Source of the DNA: Flavimobilis rhizosphaerae | Lineage (GTDB): Bacteria > Actinomycetota > Actinomycetes > Actinomycetales > Cellulomonadaceae | Direction: 5' to 3' | Length of the DNA: 64,000 nucleotides | NCBI RefSeq assembly: GCF_014852685.1 | Contig: NZ_JACZDF010000003.1 | Location: 248,001 to 312,000 of the forward strand | Shown: positions 25,998 to 33,613 of the stretch, in pieces | Position numbering within the stretch: position 1 is the stretch's first letter | How the letters are laid out: each line of letters opens with the position of its first letter | Program-made: the position numbers and the translations under genes | Notes under the pieces: model-generated | Database searches by the model: none | Told to the model about the DNA's origin: nothing | Seen by the model: only the letters and a program-made list of their open reading frames with translations

Positions 25998-26030
25998 CGT
26001 CGTCCGGGCCGGGCCGCGGCCCGGACGACG
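25998..26030 (-). terminator. intra-operon hairpin after the first TasA-like gene
   Basis: A perfect 14-bp stem (25998-26011 with 26017-26030) 18 bp after the 178-aa gene. Within an operon this would act as a leaky terminator or 3'-end stabiliser, giving the first gene more mRNA than those downstream. Confidence 0.55.
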
Positions 26031-26048
26031 CCCGTCATCGGGTCCGGG

Positions 26049-26585
26049 TCACTGGACCTGGGTGAGGGTGACGTTGAAGTTCGCGAACGAGACGGTCTCG
26101 TTCATGGCTTCGTTGTCGAGCGTCGGGCTGGAGGCATCGCCGAACGGCCAGACGATCGTCACCGTGACGGGGACCGTGTGCGTGCCCGCGGTGATCTCGG
26201 CCGTCGCGCCGCCGTTGACCTCGGCGGTGGTCTGGAGACGGTCCTTGAGCTCACCCGGGGTCGTGATCGAGCCGGCGCCGGGCGCGGCGGCAATCGTGGC
26301 CTTGAGGTTGTCGCCCACGAGGGTGACGGTGGCCGTGGTGGAGTAGGTGAGGGTGTCGCCCGGGACCATCTTGAAGGTGGCGATGTTGGCGACGGGCTTC
26401 GTGGTGCCGTTGTTCGTCACCGTCCACGTCGCGGCAGCGAAGTCGGAGATGTCGAGGCTGCCGGACGTGATGGCCGCGCCCGAGACGGGGGCCTGGTCGG
26501 TCCAGTACGCGAGGGTCGAGCCGCCGCCGAGGAGGAGCGCGACGCCGATGCCGCCGACGACGGCACCCTTGGTGATCTTGTTCAT
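26049..26585 (-). CDS. TasA/camelysin-like secreted protein (alternate-type signal peptide), probable major subunit
   Basis: 178 aa. MNKITKGAVVGGIGVALLLGG-type N-terminus followed by LAYWTDQAPVSGAAITSGSLDISDF, the characteristic SipW cleavage region. The mature domain is beta-rich, without Cys, and contains a MVPGDTLTYSTTATVTLVGDN motif common to the TasA family. Start at 26585 (AGGGA RBS on the minus strand). It is the first gene of the operon and has its own hairpin behind it, which points to the major structural subunit of a fibre or surface layer. That polymer role is inferred from TasA in Bacillus. Confidence 0.8.
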   Translation of the reverse strand: MNKITKGAVVGGIGVALLLGGGSTLAYWTDQAPVSGAAITSGSLDISDFAAATWTVTNNGTTKPVANIATFKMVPGDTLTYSTTATVTLVGDNLKATIAAAPGAGSITTPGELKDRLQTTAEVNGGATAEITAGTHTVPVTVTIVWPFGDASSPTLDNEAMNETVSFANFNVTLTQVQ

Positions 26586-26939
26586 GGGGTGTCCCTGGGG
26601 TTCGTGCACCGGTCGGGTGCCAGTCGTTGCCGACGGGGAGTCCCGTTCGGCGCCCCGAAACTACGGGGTGAACGCCGCTCGGTTCCATCACCCGCAGGGA
26701 GGTAGCACCCAGACGGCGCGGCTCCACCGGTTGCGGGATCGACAGGGTCGTGGGTTTGCAAGCCCGACGCATTGACCTGCGGGTTTACCGTTCAACCACT
26801 CTCGGATCCGGTGGATGTCTCACAGTGTGGACCCCTGTCGGGCGCTTGTGTGACGCGATTCATAGAGGCCGTCGGGGACCATCGTCCCGGGGACAGCGCT
26901 CCCAGTGCCCGATCCTGTCGCCCCTGGTGACAGCCCCGC
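26586..26939. other. 354-bp regulatory region upstream of the TasA-like operon
   Basis: No gene was seen. It holds the promoter(s) of the leftward operon and the end of the LysR unit. On the minus strand a TTGAAC-like element near 26791-26796 and AT-richer sequence around 26755-26830 (unusual for this genome) are candidates for a regulated promoter, but no convincing -10/-35 pair was found. Confidence 0.35.
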
Positions 26940-27845
26940 TCAGCCCAGGTCGATGCCCGCAGCGACGTCCCCGACCGCCTCGAGGACGGCCGCGACCGCC
27001 GGCCCCGGCTCGTGGCGCGTCTGCCGGTGACGCGCGACGATCCGTCGGGTGCCGAGCCCCGGCATCGTCACGACCTCGACGCCGTCGGGCACCCCCGCGC
27101 GCAGCGCGAGCGCCGGCAGCAGCGCGACCCCCTCGCCCGCCGCGACGAGCGCGAGCGCGACCCCGAAGTCGTAGAACGAGTGGCGCACCTCGGGCTCCGC
27201 CCCGATCTCCTCGCCGAGCCGGCCGAGGGCGCGCGCCGCCGCCGTGCTCGGGTCCGGCCCGACCCACCGCACCCCGGCGAGCTCGTGCAGCGACCCGGGC
27301 GTCGGCATCGACGTCGGGACCGCGAGCCGCCACGGCTCGTCGAGCACGGGCACGTCGCGGTGCCCGCGGCCAGCGTTGGGCTTCGTGTGCTCGTCGCGCT
27401 CGTGGAGCACGACGTCGACCTCCCCCGCGCGCAGCGCCCGCACACCGTCGGTGTACTCCATGTCCGTGAGCACGACCTCGACCCCCGGGTGAACCTCCTT
27501 GAGCGCGACAAGAGCCGGGACGAGCACCGCAACCGTCACCGTCTCGAACGACGCCACCGTCACGGTGCCCTCGACGTCGTCGCCGAGCGCCGCGAGCTCC
27601 TTGCGCGCCGAGACGAGCTCGCCCTCGATGCGCTCGGCGGCCTCGGCGAGCACCCGCCCGGCCGGCGTGAGCGTCACGCCGCGGGGCCCGCGGTCGAGGA
27701 CGGTGACGCCCTCCTCCTTCTCGAGCCGCTGGATCTGCTGCGAGACGGCCGACGGCGTGACGTGCAGCAGATCAGCGGCCGCAAGGACTCCTCCTGCCCT
27801 GTGGACGGCCAAGAGGAAGGAAAGCCTGCGTGCATCCGTTGCCAT
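26940..27845 (-). CDS. LysR-family transcriptional regulator
   Basis: 301 aa. N-terminal winged HTH (about 1-60: FLLAVHRAGGVLAAADLLHVTPSAVSQQIQRLEKEEGV) and a C-terminal periplasmic-binding-like effector domain (about 90-295). The gene begins 110 bp from, and divergent to, a 48-aa orphan gene; a dyad of GCACAA/TTGTGC lies between them, the expected arrangement for LysR autoregulation and target control. The ATG is preceded by TAGTAT at 6 nt, so its transcript is probably leaderless. Effector unknown. Confidence 0.88.
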   Translation of the reverse strand: MATDARRLSFLLAVHRAGGVLAAADLLHVTPSAVSQQIQRLEKEEGVTVLDRGPRGVTLTPAGRVLAEAAERIEGELVSARKELAALGDDVEGTVTVASFETVTVAVLVPALVALKEVHPGVEVVLTDMEYTDGVRALRAGEVDVVLHERDEHTKPNAGRGHRDVPVLDEPWRLAVPTSMPTPGSLHELAGVRWVGPDPSTAAARALGRLGEEIGAEPEVRHSFYDFGVALALVAAGEGVALLPALALRAGVPDGVEVVTMPGLGTRRIVARHRQTRHEPGPAVAAVLEAVGDVAAGIDLG

Positions 27846-27851
27846 GTAGCC

Positions 27852-27857
27852 ATACTA
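27852..27857 (-). promoter_or_regulatory. -10 box of leaderless promoter (LysR gene)
   Basis: TAGTAT on the minus strand ends 6 nt before the ATG at 27845. Confidence 0.5.
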
Positions 27858-27867
27858 AACCCTGGGT

Positions 27868-27887
27868 GCACAACAATTCGATTGTGC
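27868..27887. promoter_or_regulatory. putative LysR-type operator
   Basis: A 20-bp dyad with GCACAA and TTGTGC arms (8-bp centre), and an inner ACAAT-TCG-ATTGT dyad, lies in the divergent promoter region. Confidence 0.5.
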
Positions 27888-27953
27888 TAAAGCAGAATCG
27901 GCCCCATCATTGAGGTGTCAGCACGACCCCCGAACTCCAGGAAGGTGAGAGAG

Positions 27954-28100
27954 ATGTCCTCCGTCCAGCAGCCCGTCGCCAAGGTCGTCCGGTGGCTCAA
28001 GCGTCACGCGGTCCCCGCGATCCCGACGCCCCAGGGCGAGCTCCGGATGAAGATGGACCTCCACCGGGTGCCCGACCAGTCCCCGCTCTTCCTCCGCTGA
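27954..28100 (+). CDS. 48-aa orphan protein, candidate LysR target
   Basis: 48 aa, unrecognised. It starts MSSVQQPVAKVVRWLKRHAV: an amphipathic, strongly basic helix, then AIPTPQGELRMKMDLHRVPDQSPLFLR. AGGAAGG at 27939-27945, 8 nt before the ATG, and nearly exclusive G/C at third positions support translation. It is followed by a 14-bp terminator hairpin. No Cys, no membrane helix. Divergent to the LysR gene across a dyad, so probably regulated by it. A metabolic enzyme would be the usual LysR partner; here only this peptide is present. Confidence 0.55.
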   Translation: MSSVQQPVAKVVRWLKRHAVPAIPTPQGELRMKMDLHRVPDQSPLFLR

Positions 28101-28388
28101 GACCCAGGCGACCCGTCAGCAGCCACTGATCGGCCGTCCGCCGCGACGCATCCTCCCGCGTCGTCACCAAGAGCCGCGATCCATGCCGGATCGCGGCTCT
28201 TCGGCATCTGGTGCAGCCGGGGCTTCAGCCACGCGCCACCTACGCCACGTCATGCGCCCGTCCTGAACGCGCTTCGTCGCGGACGCTTGACGGCCGCCCC
28301 AGAGCCGCAGCAGGATCTACGTCAGCAGGTGCACCACCCCATGACCGCACGTCTCGTCTTGAGGCGTGCTCGGAATCAAGGGGTCATC
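28101..28388. other. intergenic stretch before the broken small gene
   Basis: 288 bp. It contains the hairpin at 28169-28201; beyond that I see no gene or clear promoter. Confidence 0.3.
28169..28201 (+). terminator. hairpin terminator after the 48-aa gene
   Basis: A 14-bp perfect stem (28169-28182 with 28188-28201), AAGAGCC...GGCTCTT, 68 bp after the stop codon. Confidence 0.7.
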
Positions 28389-28701
28389 ATGGCAGACCAG
28401 CACCAGTACAGCGTCGATGTCACGCGCGACGGCTTCCTCGCGACGGGCGACGCGCACAGCGACCGACGCGCCCGCATCGTCATCCTGCGATCGACCGAGC
28501 GTCGCTTCGTCGAGGAGCGAGCGGCGTGGGCCGCGTCAGACACGGGCCGGCTCCGCACCCGCGTCGCGATCCGCTTCGAGATAGCGCTCGAGCTCGCGCT
28601 GCTGTGCCAGTTGCTCGGCTCGTGGGCGCGTCGAGGGCAACGAGATCTTTCCCGAGCGCCTCCAGCTGGAGGGCGACGGGCCTCGGTATCGCCCCACGTA
28701 G
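28389..28701 (+). pseudogene. small gene apparently broken by a frameshift
   Basis: From ATG 28389 one frame is well-coded (MADQHQYSVDVTRDGFLATG...LALLCQLLG) with G/C third positions up to about 28630. After that the coding signature moves to the +1 frame, reading VEGNEIFPERLQLEGDGPRYRPT and stopping at 28699-28701. The combined product would be about 104 aa. A single-base loss near 28630 would explain it. It could be a true pseudogene or a sequencing error. No family is recognised. Confidence 0.4.
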
Positions 28702-28740
28702 GAGGGGCCGGGCTCGGCGGCCGCCCACCGAGTCACCGTC

Positions 28741-28771
28741 GGGAGCCGTGATCCTCCGATCGCGGCTCTTC
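28741..28771 (+). terminator. hairpin after the broken gene
   Basis: Imperfect stem GAGCCGTGATC/GATCGCGGCTC; the right arm and flank repeat about 15 bp of the terminator at 28188-28204. Confidence 0.5.
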
Positions 28772-28859
28772 GGCTTGTCCGGAACTTCCCCTCGTACCCA
28801 CGCACCCCCTACGCTCGGACGGGCCCTGCACCCAGGATTCACTCGACCCCGGAGGCACC

Positions 28860-29657
28860 ATGACGACGGTTGACGCCCGTGCACGCTTCGACGCCTGGAC
28901 CGACGCGCTCGTCGCGCGGATCGCGCAGCGGCCAGAGGTCGTCGGGCTCGTCCTCCTCGGTTCGGGAGCCGAGCGAGCCCGCCTCGACGAGTGGTCCGAC
29001 CACGACTTCTACCTCGTCGTCGAGCCTGACGTCGCCGAGCGGTACCGCCAGGACCTCTCGTGGCTCCCGGAGGGGCCCGACATCGTGCTCTGTCCGCGCG
29101 AGACCGGCCACGGGCTCAAGGTCGTCCTCGCCGACGGTCACGTCTTGGAGTTCGCCGTCGCGTCGCTCGAGGACGTCGCGACCTTCGCCGCGCACCACTG
29201 GCGCGTCGTCTACGACACGGGGCCCGTCACCTCCGTCCTCGAGGCGTGCGCCGCGCGCACGGCGCACGAGATCGCCGCGCGTCCCGCACCCGACCTGCCG
29301 CGCGCGGCGGGGCTCTTCTGCTCGCTCCTGCTCATCGGTGTCGGCCGCGCGCGCCGCGGCGAGCTCGTCGCCGCGAACGCGCACGTGAGGATGTACGCGC
29401 TCGGCGAGCTGCTCGACCTCGTGGGCGCGCTCGTGCCCGCCGACCCGGCGGCGCTGCGCGACGGCCTCGACCCGCGACGCCGGGTCGAGGACACCTTTCC
29501 CGGCGTCGGCGCGCGCATCGGCGCGGCACTCGACCAGCCGGTCGAGGACTGCGCCCGGGCGCTCCTCGGGATCGCCGAGGACGTCGTCGCGCCACGCTTG
29601 CCGCAGTGGCCCGCAGCGGGCGCCACGACCGTGCGCCGGACGCTCGGCTGGGACTGA
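28860..29657 (+). CDS. nucleotidyltransferase-fold protein
   Basis: 265 aa. The motif LGSGAERARLDEWSDHDFYLVV (about residues 34-55) is the GS...(D/S)D.D pattern of the polymerase-beta nucleotidyltransferase superfamily, with Asp-His-Asp as probable metal ligands. A helical C-terminal domain (about 130-265) resembles that of aminoglycoside/lincosamide adenylyltransferases in layout only. Substrate is unknown; resistance should not be assumed. RBS GGAGG 5 nt upstream. It ends 2 bp from the convergent flavoprotein gene. Confidence 0.72.
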   Translation: MTTVDARARFDAWTDALVARIAQRPEVVGLVLLGSGAERARLDEWSDHDFYLVVEPDVAERYRQDLSWLPEGPDIVLCPRETGHGLKVVLADGHVLEFAVASLEDVATFAAHHWRVVYDTGPVTSVLEACAARTAHEIAARPAPDLPRAAGLFCSLLLIGVGRARRGELVAANAHVRMYALGELLDLVGALVPADPAALRDGLDPRRRVEDTFPGVGARIGAALDQPVEDCARALLGIAEDVVAPRLPQWPAAGATTVRRTLGWD

Positions 29658-29659
29658 GC

Positions 29660-30760
29660 TCACTCGAGCCCGAGCAGCTCCTTGAGCGGCCCGACCATGA
29701 GGTCCTGACCCTTGATGCGGCTCGTCTCGTGGGCGTCGAGCACCGTGCGCGACCCGTCGCGCTTCATGACCTGCGACGCGCCTCCCTCGGGCCCCAGCGG
29801 GATGACGACGATCTCGGGCTCGGGCCGGTAGAGGACCGTCGGCTCGCCGCCCGCGAGGACGGAGCGGAGGTTCTCCGCCACAACACGGGCGTGCGCAATC
29901 GCGTGCTGGGCGCGCTTCGACTCCTTGACGTCGGCGACGTCGCCGACGGCCCACACGGTGCCGTGCCCGGCGACGCGGAGGTGGCCGTCGACGCGGATCG
30001 AGCCGTCGCCGCGGCGGACCGCGGCGAGCGTGCCGTCAAGCGCGTCGGACTCGGCGCGGTTGCCGTAGGCGCGGAACCAGATGTCGGCCTCGATCTTCTC
30101 CCCAGTCGTCGTCTCGACGACGAACGGCTGGTGGATGCCGACGTCGACCGGCGGCAGATAGCCGAGCCGTGCGCCGAGGACGAAGCGCACGCCGGCGTCC
30201 TCGAGCTGGGTGCGGAGGCTCTCGCGGAGGGGTTCCATGAGCTCGGGCGACGGGAGGATGCGTTCGGCCTGCTCGACGATCGTGATCTTCATGTCGGGGT
30301 AGGCGTGGTGGAGCTCGCCTGCGAGCTCGAGGCCGACGGGCCCGGCGCCGACGAGGAGGGCGTGGCTGCTCATCGCGAGGGCTTCGCGGAGGCGGCCGAG
30401 GCGTGCGCGGGCGACCCAGCCCTCGGACTCGATGAACTTCGCGGGGAAGGGGTAGGAGGTCCCGGTCGCGATGACGACGTGGTCGGCCTCGAGGACGTCG
30501 GTCGACGTGAGGTGGACGGAGCGCGGGGTGATGCGTCGGGCGCGGTCGTGGACGACGCGGCCGTTCTTGAGGAGCTGGTCGTAGGGCAGGAACACGTTGG
30601 GCTCCCATGCGACGTCGACAGCTCCGCGCAGGGCGGCGGTCGCGTGGACGAACTCGCTGCGGGGCTCGACGAGCGTGACGTCGGCGACGTCGTCGAGCTC
30701 GCGGGCGACGACGATGCCGGCGTAGCCTCCGCCGACGACGACCACTCGGTTTCCGGACAT
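29660..30760 (-). CDS. NDH-2/FSP1-like FAD-dependent NAD(P) oxidoreductase
   Basis: 366 aa. Dinucleotide fold VVVVGGGYAGIVVARELD (about 5-22) for FAD, a second Rossmann motif LLVGAGPVGLELAGEL (about 135-150) for NAD(P)H, and VWAVGDVAD (about 268-276) near the FAD ribityl site. Members oxidise NADH or reduce quinones and related acceptors at the membrane. The start at 30760 has GGAGG 9 nt upstream and lies 1 nt after the stop of the YwiC-like gene, so the two are co-translated and likely work together. Confidence 0.83.
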   Translation of the reverse strand: MSGNRVVVVGGGYAGIVVARELDDVADVTLVEPRSEFVHATAALRGAVDVAWEPNVFLPYDQLLKNGRVVHDRARRITPRSVHLTSTDVLEADHVVIATGTSYPFPAKFIESEGWVARARLGRLREALAMSSHALLVGAGPVGLELAGELHHAYPDMKITIVEQAERILPSPELMEPLRESLRTQLEDAGVRFVLGARLGYLPPVDVGIHQPFVVETTTGEKIEADIWFRAYGNRAESDALDGTLAAVRRGDGSIRVDGHLRVAGHGTVWAVGDVADVKESKRAQHAIAHARVVAENLRSVLAGGEPTVLYRPEPEIVVIPLGPEGGASQVMKRDGSRTVLDAHETSRIKGQDLMVGPLKELLGLE

Positions 30761-30761
30761 C

Positions 30762-31586
30762 TCAGAGCACCTCCACGACGACGAGCACTGTGAGGGCGAC
30801 CGACGCGACGATCTCGCCGATGCCCACCTGTCGCGGCGTCGCACCCCGGAGGGGGACGAGTGCCGCGCGTAGTGCCAGCATCGCGTAAAAGATCGTCAGA
30901 GGCACGGGACCAAAGGGGGCCGGTGTCGTCGTGGCGAGCAGCCACGGCAGGGCGCAGAGCGCGACGTGAAACGCGACGGAGCCGACATACCAAGGGCGGG
31001 AGCCCTTCTCGCGGATGAGGGTCTTGACGTAGGGCACGGTGCCGATGAAGTACCCGGCGATGAGGGCGGTCGCGATCCAGGTGGCGGCCCAGCCGCCGGG
31101 GGCGGCGGTGTCGAGCCCGGCGTCGTGGGCGACGGGCAGGACGAGGCATGCTGCGACGACGGTGACGACGTCGTTGAGGAGGCTGCGGTCCTCGCGGCGG
31201 TGGTGGAGGACGAGGCTCGTGGCGAGCAGCGGGAGGAAGAGGGGGACCCAGGCGAGGAGGTCGGGCCGGAGGACGACGACGGCGAGCCCGGGCGGGATGC
31301 ACGCGAGGACGTAAGCGCGCACCGGGGGGAACCAACGCTTCTTGCGGTGCGAGCGGAGCCACTGGCCGGTCGCGTAGAAGGCGAGGTAGCCGAGGATCCA
31401 GACGAGCGCGAGGGGCAGGTGGACCCAGGCGGGTCCGGTCTGGACCATGCCGAGGCCGAGGGGGACGACGAGCATCGCCCAGGCACCGTGCTGGTCGGGG
31501 ACCCACCCGGGTCCGCGGCGTCTCTTGCGGCGGCGCGGGGGTGCGGGGCGTTCTGGTGCGGTGTGCGGTGCGTCGACGTCAGCCAC
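30762..31586 (-). CDS. YwiC-like family membrane protein
   Basis: 274 aa with eight or so hydrophobic segments. The RRRGPGWVPDQHGAWAMLVVPL start is characteristic of the YwiC-like family (PDQHGAWAM motif), a family of polytopic proteins without known function, often near nitrate/respiratory genes. The GTG at 31586 is a choice between two in-frame GTGs (31604 also possible); CATCAT 6 nt before it may be a leaderless -10 box. It precedes the flavoprotein gene directly, suggesting a membrane partner for electron transfer (inference). Confidence 0.75.
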   Translation of the reverse strand: MADVDAPHTAPERPAPPRRRKRRRGPGWVPDQHGAWAMLVVPLGLGMVQTGPAWVHLPLALVWILGYLAFYATGQWLRSHRKKRWFPPVRAYVLACIPPGLAVVVLRPDLLAWVPLFLPLLATSLVLHHRREDRSLLNDVVTVVAACLVLPVAHDAGLDTAAPGGWAATWIATALIAGYFIGTVPYVKTLIREKGSRPWYVGSVAFHVALCALPWLLATTTPAPFGPVPLTIFYAMLALRAALVPLRGATPRQVGIGEIVASVALTVLVVVEVL

Positions 31587-31747
31587 GCACTCATGATGAC
31601 ACAATGGTTCCTGACGTCAGATCCACTTCCGCCGGCTGTGACAAGGTCGACCTGTCAGCGACGTCACTCGCCCCGCCGCAGCGCATTCATCCCACCTATC
31701 CTGGTGGGTGCCCCACCAGCGACCTCCACCAGCTCCGGGAGCCCTCC

Positions 31748-33319
31748 GTGCAGCTCGACGTCCTCGCGTCGTCCCCCCTCCTCACCGTCTTCCTCGTCGT
31801 CGCCCTCGGCACGGCGTTCGGAGCGATCCCCTTCGGCCCCCTGCGCTTCGGCGCCTCGGGTGCGCTCTTCGTCGGCCTCGCGCTCGGCGCGACCGACCCG
31901 CGCCTCGGCGAAGGCCTCGGCCTCCTGTCGACCCTCGGCCTCGGGATCTTCGTCTACACCGTCGGCCTCGCCGCCGGCTCGACGTTCTTCCGCGACCTCC
32001 GCCGCCAGTGGCCCCTCATGGTCGTCGCGTCCCTCGCACTCGTCGCCTCCGCCGCCGTCGCCGCTGGCGCCGGCAAGCTCCTCGGCTTCAACGGCGCGAT
32101 CGCCGCCGGCATGTACACCGGCTCCCTCACGTCGACGCCCGCCCTCGCCGCCGCCGTCGACGCCGCAGGCAACAACGACCCCGCGGTCGGCTATTCGCTC
32201 GGCTACCCCGTCGGCGTCGTCGTCGCGATCCTCGTCGTCTCGATCATGGTCAACAAGCTCTGGGACTCACGGCGCGACCCTGCGAGCGCGTCGGGCGCAG
32301 GACTCTTCGCGACGACGGTCGAGGTCGAGCGGCCGAGCTGGCTCGCCGACATCCCCGGCTGGGACGAGCAGGAGGTCCGCATGTCGTACCTCGCGCGCGG
32401 CGGGCACACGCGCGTCGTCGCCGCTGACGACGAGCTCCGGCCCGGCGACCAGGTCGTCGTCGTCGGCCCTGCCGAGGCCGTCGCCCTCGTCGTCGCGCAC
32501 CTCGGCCGCGAGGTCGAGCACCACCTCGCCGACGACCGCCGCTCGGTCGACTACCGACGCGTCGTCGTCTCCAACCGGCGCGTCGCCGGCCGCACCGTCG
32601 GCTCGCTCGACATCCCCGGCCGCTACGGCGGCGTCATCACGCGCATCCGCCGCGGCGATGCGGACCTCCTCGCGAAGGACGACCTCGTCCTCGAGCTCGG
32701 CGACCGCGTCCTGCCCGTCGTGCCGCGCGACCGCCTCAAGGAGGTTCGCAAGCTTCTCGGCGACTCCGAGCGCCGCGTCTCCGAGGTCGACGCCCTCACC
32801 ATGGGCTTCGGCATGGCCCTCGGCCTGCTCGCGGGCCTCGTGACGATCCCCCTGCCGGGCGGCATCGAGTTCTCCCTCGGCTCCGCGGCCGGACCGCTCG
32901 TCGTCGGCATGATCCTCGGCGGGCTCGAGCGCTCGGGTCCCGTCGTGTGGGGCATGCCGCACGCCGCGAACCTCACGCTGCGCCAGCTCGGACTCGTCCT
33001 CTTCCTCGCTGCGGTCGGTCTCTCGTCGGGCGAGGACTTCGCCGCCCGCGCCTTCAGCCTCGAGGGCGTGCTCATCGGCCTGTCGGCCGCGGCGGTCGTC
33101 ATCGTCGGGGCGCTCGTGCTCTTCGGCGGCGCCAAGCGCCTCGGGATCTCCGCGCAGCGCACGACGGGCGCGTTCGCCGGGTTCCTCGGCCAGCCGGCGA
33201 TCCTCGCGGACGCGAACGGCCGCGCGATGGACGACCGCATCGACGCGGGCTACGCGGCGACGTTCGCGCTCGGCATGGTCGTGAAGATCCTCCTCGTCCA
33301 GATCATCGTCGTGCTCTGA
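31748..33319 (+). CDS. AspT/YidE-type antiporter with two RCK_C domains
   Basis: 523 aa. Two copies of a five-helix AspT/YidE/YbjL membrane domain (about 1-165 and 345-523; GLGIFVYTVGLAAG, LGLVLFLAAVGLSSG) flank two TrkA-C/RCK_C domains (about 210-265 and 275-335). AspT exchanges aspartate for alanine in lactobacilli; others of the family are uncharacterised. The GTG at 31748 has GGGAG 7 nt upstream. Location within 5 kb of aspA and dcu genes hints at a dicarboxylate or aspartate role, but this is inference. Hairpin terminator follows. Confidence 0.82.
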   Translation: MQLDVLASSPLLTVFLVVALGTAFGAIPFGPLRFGASGALFVGLALGATDPRLGEGLGLLSTLGLGIFVYTVGLAAGSTFFRDLRRQWPLMVVASLALVASAAVAAGAGKLLGFNGAIAAGMYTGSLTSTPALAAAVDAAGNNDPAVGYSLGYPVGVVVAILVVSIMVNKLWDSRRDPASASGAGLFATTVEVERPSWLADIPGWDEQEVRMSYLARGGHTRVVAADDELRPGDQVVVVGPAEAVALVVAHLGREVEHHLADDRRSVDYRRVVVSNRRVAGRTVGSLDIPGRYGGVITRIRRGDADLLAKDDLVLELGDRVLPVVPRDRLKEVRKLLGDSERRVSEVDALTMGFGMALGLLAGLVTIPLPGGIEFSLGSAAGPLVVGMILGGLERSGPVVWGMPHAANLTLRQLGLVLFLAAVGLSSGEDFAARAFSLEGVLIGLSAAAVVIVGALVLFGGAKRLGISAQRTTGAFAGFLGQPAILADANGRAMDDRIDAGYAATFALGMVVKILLVQIIVVL

Positions 33320-33355
33320 CGAGCGGGGCCCGCCGGGCCTGCCTACCCGCACGTT

Positions 33356-33395
33356 TGTGCCCTACCCGCAAAGGTGAACCTGCGGGTAGGGCACA
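33356..33395 (+). terminator. hairpin terminator after the AspT-like gene
   Basis: A perfect 15-bp stem (33356-33370 with 33381-33395) with an AT-rich loop lies 36 bp past the stop. Confidence 0.7.
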
Positions 33396-33538
33396 CATTG
33401 TCGGGTCGACGCCCGGCGGCGTCGTGACGGCAGGCTTACGCGCGGTTCTCAGGCATGCGCGCGGGTTTGGACCCGCGTGCACGCCTGGAAAGCGCGCGTA
33501 CGCGGAACCTCGGCGGCAGCGAGGCGGGCGGCGGCAGC

Positions 33539-33613
33539 GCGCGGGCCTGCAGAGCGCGGGCCTGCAGAGCGCGGGCCTGCAGAGCGCGGGCCTGCAGAGC
33601 GCGGGCGCGTCAG
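33539..33613. repeat. 15-bp tandem repeat, four perfect units and a fifth degenerate
   Basis: GCGCGGGCCTGCAGA repeats at 33539, 33554, 33569 and 33584, then a divergent unit at 33599. The array ends at the stop codon of the leftward gene 33610-34041, so it lies immediately behind that gene. Each unit contains a PstI-like CTGCAG palindrome. The 290 bp between the AspT-like gene and 33610 hold only this array and the terminator. Confidence 0.85.

Noticed and set aside
28860-29657. Aminoglycoside or lincosamide resistance enzyme
   Set aside because: Only the nucleotidyltransferase core motif is seen; the substrate cannot be inferred.
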